This document shows positions 41,691 to 50,418 of a stretch of 64,000 nt of DNA, piece by piece. Source of the DNA: Pseudomonadota bacterium. GTDB lineage: Bacteria; Pseudomonadota; Alphaproteobacteria; Rhizobiales; Devosiaceae. Location of the stretch: positions 124,001 to 188,000 of the forward strand of contig JAEWGT010000005.1 in NCBI GenBank assembly GCA_023388175.1, read 5' to 3'. The position numbers and the translations under genes are program-made. The notes beneath the pieces are model-generated. The model saw nothing but the letters and a program-made list of their open reading frames with translations, searched no databases and was not told where the DNA came from. Within the stretch, counting starts at the first letter, position 1; each line of letters opens with the position of its first letter.

Positions 41691-43376
41691 TCACGCCGCC
41701 CAGTGTTTCTTGCGGGGGGTTTTGCCAATGCCGGGATTGAAACTATTGGTTGGATCAAGCTGGCGATAATGGTCCCGTAGCGCGGGCTTGGCATCGTATA
41801 GATGACCGACATTGTGCTCGGCCGGATATTCGGCGCCGCGGGCATCGAGGAGCTTGAGCATCGCCGCCTCGATGGCGTGGAGATCGCCGCCGCGCCGCAC
41901 CAGATATTCCTGATGCAGGACATGGCAGAAGAAATGTCCGCAATACATCTTACGGACGAAATGCTGCTCGAGTTCGGCGGGAAGGGTTTCGAACCAGTCG
42001 ACGGTATTGCGCGGCAGGGCGATATCGAGGGCGACGATATCCTCCACTTCGTCGGGATGAACGTCGCGGAAGCGGACCACCGAGCCGCCGATGGCGAAGC
42101 GGTTGAGATAGGCACACTTGCCTTCCTCTTCCGTGCATTCAAAGTAGGCGCCGGCCTGTGTCGGGAAATGTCGGGCGAGGTAAGCGCGGGCTTCGGCGAT
42201 GCCTTCGCCGCCCATGCGCAGCATCAGGTGGTGCTCGTAGCGGTCGCGATAATCGTTGAGGCGGGCCGGCAAGTGTTCAGGCAGGACGCCGACCACGGCC
42301 TGCAGCAGGCGGTCGGTGACGTGGCCGCCCATGCCGAGCTTTTCGGTCAGACCATCGAACCAGCTTTTGACCGCATAGGCCTTGGGCACATTATCGGTGC
42401 CCAGGTGTTTGACGAACAGGAACAGGTCCTTGCCGTAGCGCTGTGACAGGTCATAGGCGCCGCGGTGCATGTATTCGCCCGCGATGGGCATATTGGTGAA
42501 GCCCGAAAGGATATCGCGACGCACCATGGCCAGATCGGATGGATCGTTGCTGCCTATATAGAACACGGCGATATCCAGATCGGCCTCGAAGGTATCGAGG
42601 CGCAGGGCGAAGACGGCCACCTTGCCGGCGGAGCCAGAGGCTTCGTAATGTCGGCGCGGATCGGCGTTGAAGCGCGCGGGCGTCGGCGCATCGACTTCGC
42701 GGACATGGTCATGGTAGCCGCGATCGGAGGCCCACTGGTTGCCCTCCTCGCGCACATCGGCGGCCGTGTAGTCTCCCTTGTCCAGGCGGGCGAGGATGGT
42801 TTCCGGAACGGCGCCCAGCTCGACGCCGAGGTGGTTGACCAGATGCAAAATGCCCTGAGCATCGACCTGCGCGAAGAGGGCAAGCTGGGTATAGGCGGGG
42901 CCGCGGCGGATCAGCGAACCGCCCGAATTGTTGCAGACGCCGCCGATAACGGAAGCGCCGATGCAGGAGGACCCGATGACCGAATGGGGTTCACGGCCGA
43001 GCGGGCGCAGGCGCTTTTCCAGTTTGTCGAGGGTTGCGCCGGGCAAGCACAGCACTTGACGGCCCTCGCTGAGCAGGTCGATGCGATCAAGGCGCAGCGT
43101 ATTGATGATCACGATGGGCCGATCATAGTCATTGCCATCGGGCGTCGAGCCTCCAGTCAGACCGGTGTTGGCTGCCTGGCAGATGACAATAACGTCAGCT
43201 TCGACGCAGGCCTGCAGCACCCGCCATTGCTCGAGCAAAGTGCCGGGTCGAACCACGGCGAGCACTTTCCCGTCGCCGAAGCGATAACCCTTGCGGAAGC
43301 GACGTGTTTGCCGGTCACCGACCAGGACATGCCGATGTCCGACGAATTGCTGGAATTTGGAAAGGAGCGGCTGCAT
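41691..43376 (-). CDS. dld: Quinone-dependent D-lactate dehydrogenase
   Basis: 561 residues from ATG 43376 (MQPLLSKFQQFVGHRHVLV), matching the ~570-residue E. coli Dld. The FAD-binding PCMH domain contains QAANTGLTGGSTPDG and SSCIGASVIGGVCNNSGGSL. The membrane-binding and cap region ends with SKFQ...HCHVLHQEY-like sequence (CGHFFCHVLHQEYLVRRG). It oxidises D-lactate to pyruvate and reduces membrane quinone. An in-frame extension to 43460 looks non-natural. Confidence 0.93.
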   Translation of the reverse strand: MQPLLSKFQQFVGHRHVLVGDRQTRRFRKGYRFGDGKVLAVVRPGTLLEQWRVLQACVEADVIVICQAANTGLTGGSTPDGNDYDRPIVIINTLRLDRIDLLSEGRQVLCLPGATLDKLEKRLRPLGREPHSVIGSSCIGASVIGGVCNNSGGSLIRRGPAYTQLALFAQVDAQGILHLVNHLGVELGAVPETILARLDKGDYTAADVREEGNQWASDRGYHDHVREVDAPTPARFNADPRRHYEASGSAGKVAVFALRLDTFEADLDIAVFYIGSNDPSDLAMVRRDILSGFTNMPIAGEYMHRGAYDLSQRYGKDLFLFVKHLGTDNVPKAYAVKSWFDGLTEKLGMGGHVTDRLLQAVVGVLPEHLPARLNDYRDRYEHHLMLRMGGEGIAEARAYLARHFPTQAGAYFECTEEEGKCAYLNRFAIGGSVVRFRDVHPDEVEDIVALDIALPRNTVDWFETLPAELEQHFVRKMYCGHFFCHVLHQEYLVRRGGDLHAIEAAMLKLLDARGAEYPAEHNVGHLYDAKPALRDHYRQLDPTNSFNPGIGKTPRKKHWAA

Positions 43377-43524
43377 GATCCTGGGCCTGTGCCGGCAGGC
43401 GCCGTTGGGCACCTTCCGAAGTACGATTAAACTCGGCTTGCGACTTCCATAAGCGCACAATCAGGTGCAGGCAAATTGCGGCATGTTAACACCGCGCCGC
43501 GCGCATCGCCGCCAAATGAGCGCG

Positions 43525-44421
43525 TTATTTCCCGGTCATTCGCGCCTGATAAAAGCGGCTGATAAAGGCGCTGTCTTTCATGCCATTGCCCTCGTCGACA
43601 AACTGGGCGTAGCGTTCGACAGCGGCGCGCAGCAAGGGCAGATCGAGATCGAGTGCTTCTGCAAACTCTCTGACATTGCGCAGGTCCTTATCGAGTTGTC
43701 GCGCATAGGCATTGGGCTTGTCAAAATCTGCATGGTGCATCTGAAGGAAAATCGACTGCAGGCTGCGTGAGTCGGATGCGCCTCCGGCGAAGGCACCGGG
43801 CAGCAAGGCTGGGTCGATCCCGGCCTTTTCAGCCATCACCAAGGTTTCGGCCATCAGCACATAGTTCACCCCGACAATGGTCTGATTGATGATCTTTGCC
43901 GTTTGACCTGCTCCCAGGGCGCCAAAGTGCGTCAGATTGGCGGACAGGTCTTCCAGAACCGGCCGAGCCTGGTCCACCTTTGCTTTGTCGCCGCCCGCCA
44001 GGATGATAAGCCTGCCGTCCCGAGCCAGCTTGGGTCCGCCCGAAATCGGGGCGTCGACCCATGCCATGCCGGCTTCGGCTTGAAGCCTAGCGGCAAAATC
44101 CTGGGTTTCGTCGGGATTGATGGTCGAGCAATCGATCAGCAGCGACGCACCACCCAGCGCTCGCGCCATTCCGTTTTCGCCGAAGCAGACCGAGGAAACG
44201 GCCTTGCCATCCAGAATGCAAAGGATGACGATGTCGGAGGCTTCGCGGACCCGGTGCGGGCCATCAAGCCACTTGGCGCCGGCCGGCACCACTTCGGACG
44301 CCTTTTCCGGCTCCTTGTTCCAGCAGAAAACCTCATATCCCTGGTCCAACAGGCGCAGAACCATGGGCGCGCCCATGATGCCAAGGCCGATAAAACCAAG
44401 ACGCGGTTTTGGCGCGGTCAA
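43525..44421 (-). CDS. 3-hydroxyisobutyrate-dehydrogenase-like NAD(P) oxidoreductase
   Basis: 298 residues. Rossmann motif GFIGLGIMGAPM at the N-terminus, the substrate-binding 'DAPISGGPKLARDGRL' segment, and the catalytic Lys in GAGQTAKIINQ near residue 171. Beta-hydroxyacid dehydrogenases of this family act on 3-hydroxyisobutyrate, tartronate semialdehyde or glycolaldehyde-type acids. Exact substrate open. Its start overlaps the amidohydrolase stop by 4 nt; last gene of the leftward catabolic operon. Confidence 0.9.
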   Translation of the reverse strand: MTAPKPRLGFIGLGIMGAPMVLRLLDQGYEVFCWNKEPEKASEVVPAGAKWLDGPHRVREASDIVILCILDGKAVSSVCFGENGMARALGGASLLIDCSTINPDETQDFAARLQAEAGMAWVDAPISGGPKLARDGRLIILAGGDKAKVDQARPVLEDLSANLTHFGALGAGQTAKIINQTIVGVNYVLMAETLVMAEKAGIDPALLPGAFAGGASDSRSLQSIFLQMHHADFDKPNAYARQLDKDLRNVREFAEALDLDLPLLRAAVERYAQFVDEGNGMKDSAFISRFYQARMTGK

Positions 44422-45320
44422 ACCGTTTTCCCCTCAAGGCGATAGATGCGACGAGCATTTTCGCGGAAAAGCAGAGCGCGGTCGGCATCGGCGAACTGGG
44501 CCGTGATCTGGGCAAAACCATCGAAAATGGTTTCAAAACTTGCAACAAGGCCATCCACCGGAAAGTTGCTCGCAAACATCGCCCTGTCGGTACCGAAGAT
44601 TTCGATGGCGTCGAGCACGATGGGCTGATTGTCCGCTACCGTCCAGGGCCGGCCGACAAGGCCGATGCCTGAGATTTTGATAGCAACATTGGGTGCGCCT
44701 GCCAGAAGCTTGAGCGCCTTGCGCCACCCTGCCAGGCCCGAGGCGCTGCGATCGGATGGCAGGCCGGTGTGGTTGACGATGATCTGGGTATCGCCAAAGG
44801 CATCGGCGAGTGCCCGAGCTTCCTCGAAATGCCACCACGGTGTCTGCAGATCGAATGATAACCCGTTGGGCTTGAGCAGCGCAAAGCCCTTGCGGAACGC
44901 GGAGTCACCCATGGAGCCGGGCAAATCCGGCTCTACGAGATCGGGGCTCCTGGCGGCACGCGGCTTATGGCGAATACCGCGCACGAACGGGGTCTGCCCA
45001 TGGGCGTGCAGGACAGCCTCTGCATCGTCGCGATCAAGCCAGGCTTGCGCCACCATGACGCTGGGCAGGCCCTGTGGCCGGATTTCTTTCACCCATCTTG
45101 TTTCTCCCACCGGATCGGCGGGATCCCATTCGGTTTCGATATAGACCGAGCCGATCACATCGAAGCGCCCTGCATCCCGTCGGTAATCCTCGATCAGGTA
45201 GTTTCGCTTGAGAGAGGAATAGTCACCGTAACGGAACGGGATCGGCGGTTCGTCGCGCAGCCATGGAAGATAGTTCTGTTCGATATTCCAGAAATGGTGA
45301 TGGGCGTCGATGATCTGCAT
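44418..45320 (-). CDS. Amidohydrolase-family protein (lactonase-like)
   Basis: 300 residues starting MQIIDAHHHFWNIEQNYLPW, the metal-binding HxH of the L-fuconolactonase / 2-pyrone-4,6-dicarboxylate lactonase branch. Other matches are GSVYIETEWDP, FVRGIRHKPRA, IIVNHTGLP and MFASNFPVDG (the usual Asp is kept in 'NFPVD'). A lactonase step in sugar or acid catabolism is likely; the substrate is not evident. Confidence 0.85.
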   Translation of the reverse strand: MQIIDAHHHFWNIEQNYLPWLRDEPPIPFRYGDYSSLKRNYLIEDYRRDAGRFDVIGSVYIETEWDPADPVGETRWVKEIRPQGLPSVMVAQAWLDRDDAEAVLHAHGQTPFVRGIRHKPRAARSPDLVEPDLPGSMGDSAFRKGFALLKPNGLSFDLQTPWWHFEEARALADAFGDTQIIVNHTGLPSDRSASGLAGWRKALKLLAGAPNVAIKISGIGLVGRPWTVADNQPIVLDAIEIFGTDRAMFASNFPVDGLVASFETIFDGFAQITAQFADADRALLFRENARRIYRLEGKTV

Positions 45321-45326
45321 TGGGGC

Positions 45327-46259
45327 CTACTTGCCGACGCCGAAGTTGACGCCGGTCACGATGAAACGCTGAAGAAAAACAAAGAGAGCGATAAGGGGCA
45401 AAGTGGAAAGCACCGCGCCGGTGAGCAGCATGGACCAGTCGGTTCCATCCGTCGTTGCCATCAAGCCCAAGCCGAGCTGAATGGTGCGTGTGCCGGGCGA
45501 GCCGGAGATGATCAGGGGCCAGGTAAAGTCCGACCAGGCGGCCTGAAAGGAAAAGATGCCGAGCGCAATCAGGGCTGGCGTGCACATGGGCAATGCCACG
45601 CGCCAGAAGATTCCGAGTTCGGAACAGCCATCGATGCGTGCGGCTTCCTCCAGTTCCTTGGGCAGCGTCAGGAAAAACTGACGAAGGAAAAAGATCGAAT
45701 AGCCGCTGATGACGCCCGGAAGAATGAGACCATAGAAGGTATCGAGCCACCCTGTGCCGCCAGCGCCGAACAGATCGTTGCCACCCGCCAGGGGGACGGA
45801 CTTCACCATGAGGAAGAGCGGCACCATCATCACTTCGTCCGGGATCATCACGGTCGCGAGGACCAGATAGAAGACGAGGTTGCGGCCCGGAAAGTGAAAC
45901 CGCGCCAGGATAAAGGCAGCCATGGCCGAGAATATCAGCTGCAAGAAGGTGCGCACGGTAGCGTAGATCAGAGTGTTCCAGGTCTGGAGACCCATCTGCA
46001 TGCGCGGGTCATTCCAGATGTCGACGTAGTTCTCCCAGCGCGGCGGCCACACGACAATGGCCGGGGGATAGGTGAAAATCTGCGAATTGGTGCGCAGCGA
46101 AACCGAGACCATCCAGAACAGGGGAAACAGCATCAGGACGGCGATGATGGTGGCCGGCAGATAAAAGGTGAGGACTGCCCGCAAAAGCTTGCGGCGGCTG
46201 CGCCCGGCGGCGGGCTTGGCGGCAGCAACGGCGGGAAGGGGAAGGGACTCGATGGCCAT
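45327..46259 (-). CDS. Carbohydrate-type ABC permease (MalG-like)
   Basis: 310 residues, six membrane spans, with the EAA loop ELEEAARIDGCSELGIFWRV and the C-terminal ...IVTGVNFGVGK end of CUT1 permeases. Forms the inner-membrane channel with the upstream MalF-like permease; 9-nt spacing. The ATPase for the system is encoded in the divergent operon (52467-53558). Confidence 0.93.
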   Translation of the reverse strand: MAIESLPLPAVAAAKPAAGRSRRKLLRAVLTFYLPATIIAVLMLFPLFWMVSVSLRTNSQIFTYPPAIVVWPPRWENYVDIWNDPRMQMGLQTWNTLIYATVRTFLQLIFSAMAAFILARFHFPGRNLVFYLVLATVMIPDEVMMVPLFLMVKSVPLAGGNDLFGAGGTGWLDTFYGLILPGVISGYSIFFLRQFFLTLPKELEEAARIDGCSELGIFWRVALPMCTPALIALGIFSFQAAWSDFTWPLIISGSPGTRTIQLGLGLMATTDGTDWSMLLTGAVLSTLPLIALFVFLQRFIVTGVNFGVGK

Positions 46260-46268
46260 TGCGCTCTC

Positions 46269-47144
46269 CTATTCGTAAAGGTTGCCGCGGCTGACGAGGC
46301 GCAGATTGATGAAGGACGCGATGACCAGGATGATGAACAGGACCATGGCCATGGCGGACGCATAACCGAAATCAAGGTTCTGAAAGGCGGTGCGGTAAAT
46401 GAGGTGCACGAGGGTGACCGTTGAGTTGTTCGGCCCCCCTTCGGTCATGACATAGACCTGCGAGAACACCTGGAACGAACCGATAAGGGTGGTGATCAGG
46501 ACATAGGTCATGGCGGGGCGCAGCAGGGGCAGCGTGATGGCGAAGAACTGCCTGACGCGACCGGCGCCATCGAGGGAAGCGGCCTCGTTGAGCTCCTTGG
46601 GAATGGCCTGCAGTGCGGCCAGAATAATCACCATGTTGAAGCCGAGGCTTTTCCAGACGCTCATGATGATGATCGCCGGCATCGCGGTCGTGGTGCTGTT
46701 GAGCCAGGGCTGGGCAGACAGGCCGACCGAGTTGAGCAGATAATTGAAGAGCCCGCTCGAGACCTCGTAAAACAGCACCCATACCAGCGCGGTGGCAATC
46801 AGCGGGGACACGACCGGAAGATAATAGATGGTGCGGAAAAGCCAGGCGCCCGGGAGGCGCGTATTTACCAGCAAAGCCAGCAGCATCGAGAGGCTGACGC
46901 CAAGCGGCATGGCAAACGCCGTGAAGTAAAGCGTGTTGCCGAAGGCGCGCCAGTAAAGGTTGTCGTGCCAGAGGTCTTCATAGTTCCAAAAGCCCACCCA
47001 TTCGGGAGGCGACAGGATATTGAAGCTTGTGAAGCTGAGGTAAAGCACCACAAAGATCGGGGCGATGACCCAGACCAAGAGCCACAAAAGTGGGATGCCC
47101 AAAAAGAAGAGGCCGAGCAGAAGCTGCTGCTGTTTGATGGTCAT
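46269..47144 (-). CDS. Carbohydrate-type ABC permease (MalF-like)
   Basis: 291 residues from ATG 47144 (MTIKQQQLLLGLFFLGIPLL); the earlier start at 47243 is not credible. Six spans and EAA loop ELNEAASLDGAGRVRQFFAI. CUT1-type sugar importer subunit. Confidence 0.93.
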   Translation of the reverse strand: MTIKQQQLLLGLFFLGIPLLWLLVWVIAPIFVVLYLSFTSFNILSPPEWVGFWNYEDLWHDNLYWRAFGNTLYFTAFAMPLGVSLSMLLALLVNTRLPGAWLFRTIYYLPVVSPLIATALVWVLFYEVSSGLFNYLLNSVGLSAQPWLNSTTTAMPAIIIMSVWKSLGFNMVIILAALQAIPKELNEAASLDGAGRVRQFFAITLPLLRPAMTYVLITTLIGSFQVFSQVYVMTEGGPNNSTVTLVHLIYRTAFQNLDFGYASAMAMVLFIILVIASFINLRLVSRGNLYE

Positions 47145-47239
47145 GGACCTGCTCCTTGGCAATGACGGCAATCCCGCAGGTCTTGGCTTGCGGCAATCTG
47201 CAAGCCCGCCCCAGATAAACTGAGGCGGGCCGGGAGGGA

Positions 47240-48487
47240 TCAACCGCGACGGAGGGTGCGGTTGACCTGATTGGCGGCGTTATCCAACGCCGTTTGTGGC
47301 TCTTCACCCGAGATGATAGCTTCCACCGCAGGAATGATGGCCTGGAACACACTGGGCCAGTTCTTGTGCCGCGGGAAGATGCGCGATTCCTCAAGCAGTT
47401 CCTGGGCAGTGCGAAGGCCCGGGTTTTCCTCGAAGGTGGCAATGGCTTCGGGTGCTTCGAAGACGCCCGGCGAAACGCCCGGCTTGAGCATGGCGACGCG
47501 ATATTGCTGCGCCTCAGCCGAAGCCAGGAACTTCACGAATTCTGCTGCCGCTTCCTTGTTGTCGCTTTGCTCATAGACGACGTAGGCGCCAACGCTGCCG
47601 AAATTGAGCGGAACATCGTCGGCATTGGGCATCGGCACGCGCGAAATGGAGATCGGCTGCGATTCAGGGTCGTTGCTGGCATCGTAGAACACCCAAGGAC
47701 CGTCATAAATCATTGCCACGCGGCCCTGTAGGACGTTCTGGCGCAGACCTTCGCCGGCATTAAGCGCGGCACCGGGCAGTTCGGCAAGACGTGAGATGAT
47801 TTCGCCCGCAGCGACGCCTGCCTCATTATTGAAGACGACTTCGGTGCCGTCCTCGTTAAAGACCTGACCGCCCTCGGCGTAGAGCAGGTTGATGAAGAAG
47901 TAGGCCAGCGAGTCAGCGCCACCAAGGCCAAAACCATAGCGCTCGATATTGCCTGGCGTGCCGACGGTGAGCTGCTCGATTTGAGTGATCAGTTCGTCGA
48001 AGGTCTTGGGAGGCTCGGTAATGCCCGCATCGGCAAACGCCTGGTCGTTCATCACGAGGAAACGAGGATCGTAGGCATAGGGCAGGCCATAAACACCATC
48101 GTTCCAGAGCACGTATTCGAAGGCGCCCGGATAAATGTCGGTTTCTTCAGCGGAAACGCCATATTGAGTGAGATCGGCAAGCTGGCCCTGTTCGGCAAAC
48201 TGGGTCAGAAAGCCACTCCAGATCGGGCTGACGTCGGGCGCGGAATTCGATGCGACGGCGGTGGTGATCCGCTCGAAATTGGTGCCGAAGCTGGTCTTGA
48301 TGCGCTCAACCTTGATGTTGGGGTGCGACGCTTCGAAGGCTTCGATCATCCTGATGGTGGCTTGTTCCTCCTGAACAGAGTGTCCCTCCCAAAACTGGAT
48401 GGTGACAACGTCCTCCTGAGCAAAAGCGGGCACGGCGAGCATGCTGGTCGAAGCCAGCAACGCCAGTAGTCGGCGTGACTTGGTCAT
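47240..48487 (-). CDS. Extracellular solute-binding protein (CUT1 family)
   Basis: 415 residues with signal peptide (RLLALLASTSMLAVPAFAQE). The mature protein has the family's VTIQFWEGH...EEQATIRMIEAFEASHP start, then PYAYDPRFLVMND, and LNFGSVGAYVV...KFLASAEAQQYRVA at the C-lobe. It delivers the substrate to the MalF/MalG-like permeases. The start is moved to 48487 rather than 48499. Confidence 0.93.
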   Translation of the reverse strand: MTKSRRLLALLASTSMLAVPAFAQEDVVTIQFWEGHSVQEEQATIRMIEAFEASHPNIKVERIKTSFGTNFERITTAVASNSAPDVSPIWSGFLTQFAEQGQLADLTQYGVSAEETDIYPGAFEYVLWNDGVYGLPYAYDPRFLVMNDQAFADAGITEPPKTFDELITQIEQLTVGTPGNIERYGFGLGGADSLAYFFINLLYAEGGQVFNEDGTEVVFNNEAGVAAGEIISRLAELPGAALNAGEGLRQNVLQGRVAMIYDGPWVFYDASNDPESQPISISRVPMPNADDVPLNFGSVGAYVVYEQSDNKEAAAEFVKFLASAEAQQYRVAMLKPGVSPGVFEAPEAIATFEENPGLRTAQELLEESRIFPRHKNWPSVFQAIIPAVEAIISGEEPQTALDNAANQVNRTLRRG

Positions 48488-48574
48488 GATTTCCCTCATT
48501 TGTTGCGATGGCTACGGCCGATAATGTCGGCTCTTTTTCGAGCGCCCGCGGATCGCGAGCGCTCCTGTTTGAAA

Positions 48575-49351
48575 TCAGCGCGAGGCTTCGAGCTCGGCGT
48601 AATACTTCTCGATGCCTTCGACATCGACCGAGGCGTCGTGCGTCATGCCCAGGGCGTCGTACTTTTCGCGGCGCTTGCGCATATCGGCCAGGAGCACGTG
48701 GTAAGCATGCAGGGCCACTTCGCGGGCAATTTCGACCGGCACCACGATGATACCGTCATCGTCGAGGCCAACGATGTCGCCTGGCCGCACCTGAGCGCCG
48801 CCAATGCCGATCGTGGTCTGCGTTTCCACGGCTTCGATGCGGCCGGGGATAATCGTGCGGGCGCGCGTCTTGGAAGCGAGCGGGGTCTTTTGGACGATGA
48901 TCTCGCCCGAGTCGCGGCAGGCACCATTGGTGATGATGCCGACGCCGCCGGCCTGAACCACGCCGAGGCTGTTTTCAGAACCCCAGAAGCCGACATCGTC
49001 GGCACTGCCAGCGTCCATGACGACAACATGGCCCGGCTTGATTTCGCGGCCCATGTGAGAGGCCGCATTGCCCATCTTATTGAACCAAACGCCATGGGCG
49101 TTGACGATGTCTTCGGTTGTATCGAGCTTCCACATCGGCTTGTTGGCCGGCACGGCGCGCACCGTATAGGCAACGCCCCAGAACTTCATGCCAACCCAGA
49201 TCGGGCGGATGTCCTGGCTGACAAGCCCGACATTGAAATAGCCGATACCGTCCATGCCGTCGGCAACGTCGGCAACGCGCAGGTGCTCGAAGTATTTGCG
49301 GATTTCGAACGGATCGATGGTGTTGCCGGCTTCAGCCGCTGTTGCGGACAT
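48575..49351 (-). CDS. RraA / HMG-aldolase-like protein
   Basis: 258 residues from ATG 49351. The family core is GVVQAGGVGIITNGACRDSGEI, where N-G-x-x-RD-x2-E binds Mg and substrate in 4-hydroxy-4-methyl-2-oxoglutarate aldolases, followed by VRPGDIVGLDDDGIIVVP. It may be an aldolase, a decarboxylase or an RraA-type relative; within a catabolic operon an aldolase is the better guess. It is the first gene of the leftward operon, 51 nt from an operator copy at 49402. Confidence 0.85.
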   Translation of the reverse strand: MSATAAEAGNTIDPFEIRKYFEHLRVADVADGMDGIGYFNVGLVSQDIRPIWVGMKFWGVAYTVRAVPANKPMWKLDTTEDIVNAHGVWFNKMGNAASHMGREIKPGHVVVMDAGSADDVGFWGSENSLGVVQAGGVGIITNGACRDSGEIIVQKTPLASKTRARTIIPGRIEAVETQTTIGIGGAQVRPGDIVGLDDDGIIVVPVEIAREVALHAYHVLLADMRKRREKYDALGMTHDASVDVEGIEKYYAELEASR

Positions 49352-49401
49352 TAGACTTCCTCCTTGCAAACGGCCCAGATAGCCGCCTCTCATGTCCCGA
49401 T

Positions 49402-49413
49402 CTTGTATGCAAG
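49402..49413. promoter_or_regulatory. GntR operator copy 1
   Basis: CTTGTATGCAAG, a near-palindrome, in the 5' region of the RraA-led operon. The same 12-mer occurs in inverted orientation at 50341. Confidence 0.7.
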
Positions 49414-49541
49414 AAGGTTTGGTGTCAACGGTGGTGTGAAACGGAATCTCGGAAATAATCCACTTTAGGCCAATCCGTACCGTTCGGCTGATGCCATTCA
49501 GCGCCTCAGATGTTCGCCTTTTGATACATTCCCAAGCGCAA

Positions 49542-50249
49542 TCAAGTGCCCTGCCCTGACCCGGACTCCTGGGGGATATGACGGAGGCCATTCATGAAAT
49601 GCTCGCGCGTCAGCTGCGACAGAAGATCGCCATCCCGCGACACCAGCGCCGAAAGCATGCGGGAGTGCTCATAAACGGCAGCGACCCAGCGATCGGGATT
49701 GAGATTGGCAATAGCACGCGCTCTTTCGACGCGCGGGATGAGGGTCTGCCATGTGCTGATCAGAACCGGATTGGCTGAAATCTCGACGATACGGCGGTGG
49801 ATCCTGTGGTTGAGATCGAGATAGGCGGCTCGCTCCCGCTTCTCATAGGACTCCAGCATTTTGTTATGCAGGCCAGCGATTTCGCCGATTTGCTCGGAGG
49901 TTACGAGCTTCACGGCCAGCTCGCCAGCCAGTGCCTCAAGCGCGCCCACGACCTCGAAAAGATGCCCGATATCGGGCGAGCGCAGCCGAGCAACGATAAC
50001 GCTTCGATTGGGCAGAAGATCGATCATTCCTTCGGCCGCGAGCGTGCGGAAAGCCTCACGTACGGGGGTGCGCGACACGCCAAGCTGCTGGCAAAGCTGA
50101 ACTTCTCGCAGTCGAGTGCCGGGCGGGAGCTCGCCGGACAGAATCATCGTACGCAGCTGCTGGGCCGCCTGTGTATGCAGCCTCCCCCTCCTGGGGATGT
50201 TTTCCACAGCGCCAGGCGCGGCGTCCACCATGACTTCTTCGTCGTCCAT
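49542..50249 (-). CDS. GntR-family (FCD-type) transcriptional regulator
   Basis: 235 residues: N-terminal winged helix (LRTMILSGELPPGTRLREVQ, LCQQLGVSRTPVREAFRTLA) and an FCD effector domain with the metal-binding Asp/His set (LDLNHRIHRRIVEIS). Located between the two catabolic operons. Operator-like CTTGTATGCAAG sequences lie in front of both and in front of the gene itself, so it is the obvious local repressor, autoregulated. Confidence 0.9.
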   Translation of the reverse strand: MDDEEVMVDAAPGAVENIPRRGRLHTQAAQQLRTMILSGELPPGTRLREVQLCQQLGVSRTPVREAFRTLAAEGMIDLLPNRSVIVARLRSPDIGHLFEVVGALEALAGELAVKLVTSEQIGEIAGLHNKMLESYEKRERAAYLDLNHRIHRRIVEISANPVLISTWQTLIPRVERARAIANLNPDRWVAAVYEHSRMLSALVSRDGDLLSQLTREHFMNGLRHIPQESGSGQGT

Positions 50250-50269
50250 TCAGCAACTTCCTTTCAACC

Positions 50270-50281
50270 CCTGTATGCAAT
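50270..50281. promoter_or_regulatory. GntR operator copy 2 (partial)
   Basis: CCTGTATGCAAT keeps the central TGTATGCAA of the other two sites. It sits 21 nt upstream of the regulator's ATG, fitting autorepression. Confidence 0.55.
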
Positions 50282-50340
50282 CGGTACCTGATCGTACATC
50301 TTCACCTAACATTGTGCGAGGGGATTGACGTTGAAGCATT

Positions 50341-50352
50341 CTTGCATACAAG
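50341..50352. promoter_or_regulatory. GntR operator copy 3
   Basis: CTTGCATACAAG, exact reverse complement of the 49402 site, 67 nt upstream of the CoA-transferase start, so it should control the rightward operon. Confidence 0.7.
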
Positions 50353-50418
50353 ATTGGGCATCAGGCACCCTTTGCCGTTGATGCAGATCCATCTCAAACG
50401 AGTCAAAGAGGTGCAACT

